From assembly GCF_000002985.6 (NCBI RefSeq), contig NC_003280.10:11776501-11840500 (forward strand): a stretch of 64,000 bases of DNA. The letters run 5' to 3'. This document shows positions 1-10,094 of the stretch, in pieces (position 1 is the stretch's first letter; every line of letters begins with the position of its first letter). The position numbers were made by a program, and so were the translations under genes. Source of the DNA: Caenorhabditis elegans. Taxonomy: Eukaryota; Nematoda; Chromadorea; Rhabditida; Rhabditidae. The notes under the pieces were generated by a model, which was not told the DNA's origin, ran no database searches, and was given only the letters and a program-made list of their open reading frames with translations.

Positions 1-1443
1 AAGACTGCATGATCATAGCGTGAACGAGCTGAGGATTCTGTAAAATAATTGTTTTTACAAATAAGGAACCAAGTATCATATATACTTACGCGATAATGAT
101 TCAAAAGTTGAAACAAAAATGGTGGCGGCGGTGGAACCCCCATTGGTAACTGAATGTTATTAATGATTGCATTAAACCATACAGGAATCAACGGTAGAAA
201 CTGTGGATTCAGTGGCGGCAGTCTCGGCAGCTGCATGTTTTGTGGTGGCATCATTGGTCCCATATGTGGCATAGATGTTCCCATCGATGGAGGCATACCG
301 TGCATACCACCTGGAGACAACGACGGATCCATACGAGGTTGAACATTTTGATTGAATCCCGGAGGTGGATGTGAGAATTTGTTATCTTCTCGCATATCTG
401 ACGGAACTTGCTGTCGGCCTTTCAAAATTTGGGCTTCTTTCATAATTTGTAGCTCGAGTTCTTCTAATGAAAGAGCTGCGGTAGGTAGAGTGGGAAGAGC
501 TTGGCTTGATGCCGTTGCCGGGGTACCAGGAGCAGCAATTCTCGCTTCAAGAGGATGCTTTGAGAATTGTGCGGATTGGGGTTGTACTGGAGTGCTTCCA
601 AGTTGCAGATCCTTGAAAGCGTCTACCAACGAGTCCGGTTTGTTTCCCATCTGCATTCTCTCGCAGTCTTCAAGCTTAAATTTGATGATGAGAAGATAGA
701 TTCAAACATTATGAAACAAACCGTTAAAGCTGAACTAGGCATAGAAGGTATTTGAGATGATTTCACTTCCTTTGTTGCTTGAATCGTCGGAGTTGGTAAA
801 AGTGCACCGAAATCAAGATCCAGTGTAGGAGCTGCAGGTACTGAAGAAATTCCGAAATTGGTACCCCAAATGTTATATGCTCCATCGGTCCCGTTTCCCC
901 AAATCGATTTTTTCTGAAATATATTCTAATTTAAAATAAAATAACTTTAAACAAACCAAAAACGGTGATTCTGCTTCAAAGCTTGATTTAAACGAGTCGC
1001 TGGCATCACCATTTCCAAAATTTGGAAAAGGAATCGGAATTTCAGAGGCGCTTGGAGCAACGTGATCCGAAGATGAGGGTTTTTGCCAGACAGGATCATC
1101 GAACCTCAACTTCGCAGTCTGAAATTTAAATAATATGATTCCAATTGATTATTTTTCAAAAGTATATACCTGTGTCGCATAGTTCTCGAGCTCAGCATTT
1201 TCGCCGATATTGTCCAAGCCTCCACCGAATGTTTCATCGTTGGCTGCATCAAACTCGTCGTCGAAAATGTTGTGATCCTCGTCACTATCCACCAGAGATT
1301 CGGGAAAGTCATCTGCAACAAATAATCAATAGATTTTTGATCAATAGTTTAGCTCTCACCGAACATCAACCCTCCTTCGATCTCTTCGAGAGTTTTCCCA
1401 TACTTTTTTACTTCTTCCATACCCGGCAGTCCGAGTTTAGAAT
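1..1443 (-). CDS. patr-1: PAT1-family mRNA decay factor, N-terminal and Pro-rich part (3' end outside window)
   Basis: Member of the Pat1/PATL1 family, cytoplasmic P-body scaffolds that join deadenylated mRNA to Lsm1-7, DCP2 and the CGH-1/DDX6 helicase. Exons read on the minus strand: 1360-1443, 1170-1312, 957-1118, 722-913, 90-674 and 1-37 (continues left). Introns are 41-52 bp, including 675-721 with a GTTTGT donor. The N-terminus has the acidic Pat1 signature (KKYGKTLEEIEGGLMFDDF), then a low-complexity Asn/Ser/Asp region and a long Pro/Met/Gly-rich segment (exon 90-674, with PPPPPFLFQLLNHYR at its end), as in metazoan Pat1. The structured C-terminal domain lies off the window. The first coding exon is unsettled: a short one at about 1517-1533 would splice in frame but its donor is weak. 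The symbol rests on homology plus recollection that patr-1 neighbours dna-2 in C. elegans. Confidence 0.75.
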
Positions 1444-1533
1444 CTGAATATACACATTGAAACAGATTCTACAGAGATATCAAGGAAAACATTGAAGAAA
1501 CAGAAAAACAAGATTTATGGCTCATTTTTAGCA

Positions 1534-1947
1534 AATTTTCGCATTTGATAGAAGAAAAATTGTATTTATACTGTTAAAATTGATTCCGACAACATTTTGT
1601 TCCGCAAATTTCAAGAAAAACGACGAAAAACGATCGATTTCAGCTGGAAAATGTCTGCTGCCCGCCCGCCCGTTGCCTCGTATTTCGCAGCCAGAATCGC
1701 TGTTCCATGCGAGACCACTGCAGTGGAGACCCCTCTGTGCCTTTAAACAAAAGAGAGAGTGTGCATTTTAGAGAGAGCGCAGAGTTAGAGCGCGCGTGCT
1801 TCAAAAAACAAAAGCTTTTTCACGATTTCGGAAATCTTTTTCCTGTTTTTGATTGGTTTTTTTTGTTATAAATAAACGTTTCTAATAGATTTTCAAAAAA
1901 AAGCGTACAATTGTCACTAAATAAGACTTTTTTCAGATCTCTTGGGG
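1534..1947. promoter_or_regulatory. shared head-to-head promoter region between patr-1 and dna-2
   Basis: About 0.4 kb separates the two divergent genes, so one compact region probably serves both. It holds a GC-rich patch (about 1655-1690, CCCGCCCGCC), a purine-rich GAGAGAGAGCGCAGAG tract (1771-1790), a CGCGCG core near 1791 and T-runs before the dna-2 start. A splice-acceptor-like TTTTTTCAG just before the dna-2 ATG could be a trans-splice site. No TATA box is obvious. Confidence 0.45.
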
Positions 1948-4900
1948 ATGGAGTCTCGCAAAAGACAGCTCCAAAATGTCAATTCAGAATCACACGAGCC
2001 GAAACGTCTAAAAGAGGAATTCAAGGGTATTGTGAAGATATTGGAATATTTTATAATATTCAAGGTTTGGTTCAGGAACCGAGCATGATGGAGACAGCGT
2101 TGACTCGTTCGAGAACTTCTGTCCGACAGCTTCCTCTCCAAAAGAAAGTGAGTTTTCAAGAATATTTTTTTTTATTTCTAAACAACAGAAAAAACCTCAA
2201 ATTTTTTTTCAGAAATCAGCCCGAGGTCGAGAAGTGAAAGGATACAACTTCAAGAATGCGACGATGACGATTCGTTCGATGCACCAGTCATTAGTTCAAA
2301 ACCTCCGGCTTTACCGAAAGGTTAATTCATTAAAATTTTTTGATTTTGCATTTATTGATTTATTTTTCAGATAGCGGAGTTTCTGGATTCCCATGCCTCT
2401 TCGACGATAAAAATGTGATACATCTAACAGCTCGAAAAGGTGAAAAAAGAGACGATTGTCTAGATTTGGAGTGTATAGACAAAGAAGGGACGACTAGGAT
2501 AGTCTATTTACAGGTTTTTGTAGAAATATAATCTTGAATTTTAAATAAAATTTATTTTATAGGATCATTGGTCGGAAATGAGCATTGAAGCAGGATCCAC
2601 GATTAACCTGATCGGAGCTCAAGCATGGGGAGATCGTGATTTCCTTGTCAACGATGACGTCGGAATCGTGATCTTAAATCCAGACGCACTTGTCCCGTGC
2701 ACAGCCGTCGCTTCAGCCACATTTTGTGCTCGAAAAACGGTGCTAAACGACAAGTTTAAGTTTGGAAATGCCTCGAACAAAGCAATGCTTCTCGGAACCA
2801 TTATGCACGAGATATTCCAGGTTTGTAAGGCGGACTGAAAAATAAAAATAAAAAACATTTCAATTTTTTTTCTTTCAGACAGCAATCACGAGCAAAAAGC
2901 GACCTGTAATGGAAAACGATTTGATGAAAATTTGGAACAAGCAGGCTCCAAAGTATGCCGAAGAGCTTGTGGCGCTCTCCTTTACTCCAAGCTGTCTGGA
3001 CGCCGAGCTACAGCCTTACTTTTCGATAATCTGTGGCTGGATCAATAAACATTATCCACTTTCTAACAGCTTCTTCTCGAAACGCGAGCCTCTGCCGTCA
3101 AAATCGGAGCTTCTCGAGGTGTACGATATTGAGGAGAATATATGGGATTCAAAGCTTGGTTTGAAGGGGAAGATCGATGTGACGATGCGAACAAAGTCGA
3201 GGGGAGGAATGGAATCTTTGGAGTTGAAAACTGGCAAGAGCAGTTGCTCCAGTGAGCACACTGGTCAGGTTCTACTCTACTGTATGATGCAGTCGTCTCG
3301 ATACGAGCAGCCTATTGGACCCGGAAATATTCTATACCTTAAAGTTAGCTTTTTTTAACCTATAAACTTATGGAAAATATAAATAAAACAATTTTCAGGA
3401 CGGCGCCTCCCATTGTGTAACCCCGCGGGCTGCAGATCTTCTAGGCGTTCTACAGCAACGGAACAAGCTTTCAGTACACTTTGAGGATCCGACTACATCA
3501 AATCTTCCAGATCCACGTCAAGACAGCAGATTTTGCGACAAATGTGATCACAAGACGATGTGCTCATTCTATCAAAAAACCGAGGAGAACTTCTCGAAAT
3601 CCAACGATAAAATGAAGAATTTCGCCGAGAATGAGATGGCTCATCTGGAGCAGAATCACATAGAATACGCTGCAAATTGGATCCGCTGGATTTCAGCAGA
3701 ATGGAAGTGCGAACGAGAGCGAATGACTTCTCAGAACAAGGATCTCTGGCTCAAAAGTGTTCAAGAAAGAGTCGAAGAAGGAACATGCCTGTCTGACCTG
3801 CATCCTGTCTCCGAGGAAATGTCCAATTCGCAGAAGATTATCATCAGTTTCTCGCGGAAATTTTTGAAATCTTCAAATACCCCTACATTCCGCCCGGGAG
3901 ATGTCTGTCTGTTGTCGAATAAGAAGCATATTGCTATTGGATTCGCGTTGATTGATGAAGTATCAGATGATCAACAAATTGTCAAAATTTCCACCGATAA
4001 AACTATAAAATCTCGCTATGAAGCTCCGTTCCATCTGGATAAATACACAAGTATGAGCACTCATTCCACGACACTCGGAAACCTGGTTTATTTATTGCAA
4101 AATGATGAAATTGGGTATTTAAAAAATTTATTGATTTATTAATTTCATTATCTTTTTTCCAGAAAACGACTAAGAAATATACTCGTCGACCTGCTTCCTC
4201 CAATCATAATGGATGCTACTGGTTTTAATTTAACTCCAGCCATCAAGAAAATCATTATCAAGGCAAAGCTGAACAATGAACAACGGAAAGCTGTAGTTCA
4301 CGCCCTGGCAACTGAAGATTTTATGATGGTGGAGGGCCTGCCAGGATCTGGAAAAACGACTCTAATCTCTGTGCTCATTCAATGTCTGGTAGCCACAAAC
4401 AAGAAGGTCCTTCTGGCAGCATTCACCCACTCGGCTGTTGATAATATATTGACAAAACTGACAAAAGAGGTGGCGGCTGAAAAGATTCTCCGTCTTGGTA
4501 GCAGCTCTTCGATCAAGGATGACATCAAGAAAATGACTTTGAAAGCGAAGCTTGAGAATGAGACTTCTGAAGAGTACTATGCGGCAGTGAGAAAAGTCAT
4601 GAAAACTACGGTATGATTTTTTCAATAAAATCTGAATTTAAAGCTTAAAATGTCATATTTTTCAGCCAATCGTCGCTTGCACCTGCCACCACGTCCCTCG
4701 CGAGCTTCTATTCTCCTATCGCCACTTTGATGTTGTGATCGTTGACGAAGCATCCATGGTTCTAGAGCCCCTCCTGCTCCCAGTTCTCGCCACAAGCAAC
4801 AAGTTCGTACTCGTTGGAGACTGCAAGCAGCTGACTCCGCTGGTAGTTTCAAGAAAGGCGAAGCAAGAAGGAGCTGGAATTTCGACGATGGAGAAGCTTC

Positions 4901-5652
4901 AACAGTCTCATCCGGGCGTCGTCGTCTCGCTCACCTCACAATATCGAATGAATCGGGAGATTTCTGTGCTGTCCAGCAAACTTTTTTACGAGAATCGATT
5001 AATTTGTGGGAACGAATCGGTTTCGCGGAGCTCTCTGGATAGGACTGGAGATTATATTGTCGCGATGGATGATGGTTCAGATCACATTCGAAAAGCCCTT
5101 TCAGGAGATATCAAGGATTCCTGCGTCTTCCTGGACACCCAGAGCACAATTAATTCGAAAATGCAGTGCGAGGATGGAGAAGGCGGTGGAATGTGCAATG
5201 ATGGAGAAGCCAAGCTCATTTCAGAGCTGTGCCAGCAGTTTGTAATGAGTGGTGTAAAGCCGCATGAAATCGGTGTGATGTCCGCCTACCGTAGACAAGT
5301 CGATCATATTCGAGGAATTTTAAATAGTGATGAGTTGGAGGTAATTTGAAAAGTTTAGCTTTAGCTTTTCAGAAAATTGAAAAATTCAACATTTTAAAAT
5401 TTCCAGGTCAACACAATCGACTCGTACCAAGGACGCGAGAAACGTGTCATCATCTGGTCACTAACCTGGACTAACAACTCGACGAAGAAAAGCGAACTGC
5501 TCAAGGACGAGCGTCGTGTCAATGTGGCGCTAACCAGAGCCCGTCAGAAGCTAGTCGTTGTCGGATGCAAGAACAGCGCTGAGACGATTCCAGTGCTTTT
5601 TAGATTCTCACAATTAATTGAAAATCATATTTCTATTCCTACTCAACTGTAA
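1948..5652 (+). CDS. dna-2: DNA2 nuclease/helicase (Fe-S cluster RecB-like nuclease fused to SF1B helicase)
   Basis: Multi-exon ATP-dependent nuclease/helicase acting in Okazaki flap processing, DNA end resection and fork recovery. The short N-terminus (MESRKRQLQ) is encoded from ATG 1948. The nuclease half shows the first Fe-S cysteine (TFCARKTVL), the RecB motifs GTIMHEIFQ, LKGKIDV and LELKTGK, then the cluster CDKCDHKTMC (C-x2-C-x5-C). The helicase half has Walker A GLPGSGKTT, motif Ia AFTHSAVDNI, Walker B VIVDEAS (the DEAS form typical of Dna2), motif III LVGDCKQLTPL, motif IV SQYRMN, motif V TIDSYQGREKRVII and motif VI VNVALTRARQKL. All catalytic residues are present and frames join cleanly across short introns (for example 2837-2880, 3341-3399, 4113-4161, 4612-4665, 5341-5407). 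Size is about 1,070 residues, as expected. It converges on the next minus-strand gene with under 90 bp between stop codons. Confidence 0.95.
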
Positions 5653-5736
5653 AATTCCCGCCTTTTTTACTCATTTATTAGATTTCTCACTGTGAATTCA
5701 TATTACCGGTAACAATTAAATATTTAATTTTAAAAA

Positions 5737-5977
5737 TCAATTAGCTCTTCCTATCGGAGCCTGCGGGTAGAAGGTTAACTTTGGCATCACAGGAATTGTA
5801 TTCAACAGGTGGTTGAATGCGGCAAATCTTTGATTTCTGGCTGAAAATTGGAAGAAAAAACATTTTTCGCGGTGAATAAAAAAACCCACGTCTTAATTTA
5901 AAAGTGGCATAACAGAACACTTCATTCGAGAAAATAATGCAAATCAGGAGAAAGATGAGTAATGAGCGGTAAGCCAT
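5737..5977 (-). CDS. small secreted peptide, two exons
   Basis: Two exons, 5890-5977 and 5737-5840, separated by a 49 bp intron. The first encodes a clear signal peptide (MAYRSLLIFLLICIIFSNEVFC). With the canonical donor GTGGGT the mature part reads on through RNQRFAAFNHLLNTIPVM and ends in QAPIGRAN, giving 63 residues, basic and without cysteines after the signal. A weaker donor (GTTTTT) would switch exon 2 to a frame with two cysteines ending at 5741. The first model is preferred on splice-site strength. Function is unknown; a secreted or neuropeptide-like product is possible, but there are no clear dibasic cleavage sites. Confidence 0.55.
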
Positions 5978-6486
5978 GAGCCTCTCACTTGACAAATGAA
6001 GAAGCCCATTCACAGTCACAGAGCGGCGACCCTATATCACTTTGCTTTTTGTTTGCACAACCTAAGACGGTCACCGAACAGCCCATTTACTGTCAGAAAC
6101 CGAGACGAACAAAAGGATGAGAAGCCTTATGAAAACAAAGGCAAAATAAATAAATTTTTTCTAGACCTGACTTATTTCCAATTACCGTACCCAGTTAGCG
6201 AACGCGCTCCACTGCGATTGCGCGCAAAAATCGAAACGCGCGAAAAAATTAATTTTAAAATTCGTGCATCTTCTTCACCAGCTGTTCTCGTGAATTTTCC
6301 ATTTCCTCGACATTCATTGCTGGTTAGCTTGTCGTGGTTTATGATCTTTTTTTATTTTGCTTTAATATTCCTCTGCACTTTAATTTTTCTTTAATTTTCT
6401 GATAATCGTCCCAAAATTTGGTGTTTTTGCCTCTCCTATCACTCCTTATTCATTATCTATTTTCAGACCAGCTCACGAAACTAACA
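5978..6486. promoter_or_regulatory. divergent intergenic region with E2F-like palindrome
   Basis: A 0.5 kb gap between a minus-strand and a plus-strand gene. Near 6214-6246 lies a CG-rich cluster with GCGCGCAAAA followed by ACGCGCGAAAA. The second copy matches the E2F core TTTCGCGC on the other strand. A pyrimidine tract ending in TTTTCAG at about 6467 precedes the ATG at 6487 and could be a 5'UTR intron end or trans-splice site. Confidence 0.35.
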
Positions 6487-7058
6487 ATGCCGTCGATGGA
6501 GAAGCTCTACATCCGCGAGCTCAGAGGGCGTGAGCCGGAGGGCGTCGACGCCCTGATCCTGGACAACGCCGATGGTGGCTTGATCGGCGGGATCAACAAA
6601 AATCTCACCAATCTGGAGGCAACCATTATAGTTTTTCCCATTCTAAATTTAATTTTATTTATTTTCAGTTGCTGAGCATGGTCAAGTGTGGGTTGACCAC
6701 TCAAAGAAATGCCGGTGCTCCCAGCCCTCAACTATTTGGATCTCAGCGACAACGAGCTTGGAGACGACGCTTCGTTCGACGTCCTCATTAGCAGCGCTCC
6801 GAAGCTCAAGAGACTCACGCTTTCCGGAAATCCCCTTTCGCTGGAAAAGGTGCGAACGTTGAGGATGCTCCCCTATCTACAGGAGCTGGATCTGACGAAT
6901 ATTCAAGCTCTCGGAGCTTTCGATGATTATCGTTCAGTCGTATTTGAAATGATTCCATCATTAATTATTTTGAATGGTGTAACTATTGTCGGCGAAGACG
7001 TTCCGAACTACTCAAGAATTCCGAAATCAATTCGTGAGGACGCCGAGAAAGAGAGGCA
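6487..7058 (+). pseudogene. ANP32-like leucine-rich-repeat gene with disrupted reading frame
   Basis: The reading matches the acidic nuclear phosphoprotein 32 fold: exon 6487-6618 (ALILDNADGGLIGGINKNL), then LLSMVKCGLTT, then NYLDLSDNEL, LKRLTLSGNPLS, YLQELDLTN and DDYRSVVFEMIPSLIILNG, which is the family's LRR order and LRR cap. Two features break a normal model. The exon 1 donor that keeps the alignment is GAG|GC, not GT (a GT 12 bp downstream also keeps frame and adds four residues). At about 6700 the frame jumps by two bases inside ACTCAAAG where ACTCTCAAAG would be expected; without it translation stops near 6795. An ATG at 6709 can restart in the LRR frame. The acidic tail seen in ANP32 proteins is not evident. 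It may be a pseudogene, an allele-specific lesion, a sequencing error or a restarted shorter protein. Confidence 0.5.
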
Positions 7059-7586
7059 ATGGATAATTCTGTGGCAGTTATTGTCGAGTCCCAAGAGCGA
7101 AACAAGACCCCGACACAAGAAGTACCTATTAGCCACGTCATTACTTCTCTCCAGCGTAAGTTTCTTTCGAATACTATTGTAAACCAATAAAACAATTTTT
7201 CCAGAGGATATTCGATCAGTTGTGGCGAAACTTTGCGTTGGATCGATGTCTGACTTCTCGAGGGACGCTCTATTGATCAGGGAAAGATTAAATTCGCCTT
7301 TCACATCACAATGGCTCACAGAACACGCTCGTCTCCCCATCGAATCGAGACTTCCCTTAATCGGGATTTGGCAACTCGTCGGACCGTCAGTGATTCGTAG
7401 TGCTGTTATCGGTAATTATCAATTCTAATTCAACAAAGCAATAATCAATTTCCAGCTCAAGTGTACCGCTTACTTGTTGTTAAGTACGAAGGGAGGATGC
7501 TGAAGGATGTATGGAAGGATGGATTGCAAGTTAATGGAGTGAAGGTTTTGGAGCTGATGCTCTCACGCGTGTATAAGATGGACTAA
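7059..7586 (+). CDS. unrecognised small protein downstream of the LRR reading frame
   Basis: Three exons join in phase: 7059-7155, 7205-7411 and 7456-7586, giving 144 residues from ATG 7059 to TAA 7584. Introns have GTAAGT and GTAATT donors and TTTCCAG ends. The start overlaps the end of the LRR frame (open to 7182), so this is either a second gene in a different frame or the C-terminal part of the LRR gene displaced by a further frame change in the GAGAAAGAGAGG tract at 7043-7055. The protein is mostly helical in appearance (SRDALLIRERLNSPFTSQWL, VLELMLSRVYKMD), with no signal peptide or membrane segment. I do not recognise the family. Confidence 0.5.
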
Positions 7587-7685
7587 TGCCTCCAACAATT
7601 CATTTTTTTTCAATGTCACGGTTCTAACCATCGCCAATTCCTTCAGTCCACTCTTCAATTAATTTTCTTATTTATTTCAATGCTC

Positions 7686-8130
7686 AATCATCCACTTCCA
7701 CGTGTGTGCCCAATATTTAAATTCCATCCAAGCGATCTCGGCGAAAACGCCTCTTGTAAAATAAAATTTCTTGAGCCGATTTTTTTTACCTTTCCAAATT
7801 GTCAAGCGAACCAGAATTCATCTTCAACACTTATAATTAGGCGGTTACAGTATTGTTGGCAAATCATCTTGTTCCACACGCAATTAACATTCTGTTTCAG
7901 AAGAATAAGAATCATTCACTTCCACGTTTGTGCTCAATATTTAAATTCCATCCAAATGATCTCGGTGAAAAACGTCTCTTGTAAAATAAAATACCTTTCG
8001 TCGATCTCTTTCTACCTTTCCAAGTTGTCAAGAGAACCAGCATTCATCTACACAATTTATAATTAGGCGGTTACAGTATTGTTGGCAAATCACCAGGTTC
8101 CACACGACTACCAATACTTCTGCTTCAGCA
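7686..8130 (+). repeat. tandem duplication of about 225 bp (two diverged copies)
   Basis: Copy 1 (7686-7908) and copy 2 (7912-8130) share CACTTCCACG, CAATATTTAAATTCCATCC, TCTTGTAAAATAAAAT, a TACCTTTCCAA block, TATAATTAGGCGGTTACAG and TATTGTTGGCAAATCA in the same order. Divergence is roughly 10-15 percent by eye. It lies just downstream of the preceding gene, so one copy may supply its 3' end. Confidence 0.8.
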
Positions 8131-9557
8131 GCAGCATCAGCTATTTGTGTATGAAAAGAAGATTGACGGGTGATGTGGTAGAGGACAAGAAACAAGAAAA
8201 GTTTTCGTGCGGGGCGCCAATCATAAAAAGATGAGGTAATGGGCAAGAAGACGAGCGTGCACACACGAACACATACCAATACAAAACGACGCCGCTACCC
8301 GTTAGAAGTGTATGGTTTTGGCGCATTGTTTGGAACAGATGTCAACGCAATCTAATTTGTGCGCGCTCCGTTCGTTTTGATGTGAACTGAGCGGTTTTTT
8401 TCTGACGCTTTCTACTTCGAAAAAGAACGAGCGATTATTGACAACACATTGAATGAATGGTGGTTGTACGGTAGCTGATGGGAAGTTGTCATCTGTCAAG
8501 AAGATGTGGGTCGAGATGTGGAATCGGTGGGCGGAGAGAAGAAAGGGAGTTACCCATTTTTATCCACAAACCTCGTAGAGCAATTGTGTTTTAATTTGGA
8601 TTTCCGTTGACTGAAAAAAAACCTGAAATAATTTTAAAGCTACGTGAGTTTTTTATTGCCAGACACAGCGGTCTTGACACGACAAATTTTTCTAATGCAA
8701 CAAGGCATGCGCCTTTAAAGAGTACTGTAACTCAAAACTTTTGTTGATTTGGTAGAATTTATGTTTTTATTGTGTTTTTATTGTTTTAATTCAGTTTAGA
8801 AAACACATACCTTTTTTCTAAATACAAAAAATCGATAAAAATCCGGCAGAAAAATTTCAGTACTTAACCAAAGGTTGTGGGTTGTCGTGCCGAGACCGAG
8901 TACCAGAATTTTGGCGCAAAGTTTCGCGTCTGGGTGATAATAAGAAACGCCACTTGATGGCTTTTTCTCGATTCTAAGGTTGGGTTCCCGTCGTGCGAAC
9001 TGAATCTGTAGATTATTTTCTCGATTTGTTCTAGTATTTTGAAACGCTAAAAAATAGACATGAGAAATTAGCTCGAAGAAATTTCCACTCAGGTTTCGCA
9101 ATGTTGTTAAAGTTTGGCATGTCAGTTTAATGATACACGTGCGAGCCTTTAAAGAGTACTGTAATTTCAAATTTTCGTTGCTGTGAGTTTTCCGATCGAA
9201 ATATTTATTTAAAACTTCAGTATAACAAAAAAAAACACTCAAAATTTAACAAATCGAGAGAAAAACAATGAAAAATTGGTGACAACTCCGAAAATTTCGC
9301 GTCTGGATAGTGGGTACTAAAAAAAAGTCACGTGGCAAGTTTTAATAGCAATCGCAATTTAAAAAAAAAGTTATCAAATACAGTAACCGGGATAGATCGA
9401 TTATATCTCATTTTTTAGAACATTTTACAAAAAAAACCATTCTCGAAGACGACCACGAGAGCACTTTTCGAAACAACACACTTCCGTCCATTCTTCAACC
9501 CCCACACACACACACTCTCCTGTTCACTACAATCTTGTGCTGACTCATACAGTAGTC

Positions 9558-9626
9558 ATGTCTTCTGATTTTCTCTCTCACTCAAACACACGACGGCGGG
9601 GTCCATCGCCTTTGTTCTTCATCTTG
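9558..9626 (+). other. possible alternative first exon of the downstream gene
   Basis: ATG 9558 opens 23 codons (MSSDFLSHSNTRRRG...) ending at a strong GTGAGTGC donor. It ends in phase 0, so joining directly to the 14261 exon would be out of frame with that gene. If real it may act as a 5' leader, with translation starting at the ATG at 14263. Confidence 0.2.
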
Positions 9627-10070
9627 GTGAGTGCAACAACTCCGGTCTCTATCAACAAAAATGACACACATTCATTTGGCTTCTTTTTTTGTGGACCTGC
9701 TATGATAAATTGACTACCTAACTTTTAGACTGTTATGTTAGTCTGACTAGTAAATTTCGAAAGTAAAAAAAAAGTTTTTGGACCCACCTAGCTTGCAACT
9801 ATAAATAGTTGAAGTTTCATTCGATTTTTTTCTCTTCTTCCCCCCAATTCTTCCCAATTTTTCTTCTTTGCCTATTCTCCTTTCACCAAGCTCGCTTCAC
9901 AATTGTTTTTGAATAGACCCCCACGAAACACATACTGAAAACGAAACAAAAATATGATGAATTGTGTTGTGTTCTTCTAACGGTCTTGTGAATTATGTAA
10001 TACAAGTGATTATGAAATACAAGTGAGAAAAACAACATGAGAAGATAAGCCTTGATCAAGGCTAGTCTTC

Positions 10071-10094
10071 AGAGAGAGATAGAGAGAGAGAGAG
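10071..10094 (+). repeat. GA dinucleotide microsatellite
   Basis: A run of GA units with one T interruption (AGAGAGAGATAGAGAGAG and on). Confidence 0.85.

Noticed and set aside
154-699. Plus-strand open frames of 62 and 115 codons
   Set aside because: They are antisense to the Pro/Met-rich patr-1 exons and have no splice or start support.
8796-9242. Minus-strand open frame of 148 codons
   Set aside because: Composition is not protein-like, it crosses a dispersed repeat (GCCTTTAAAGAGTACTGTA) and no splice partners were found.
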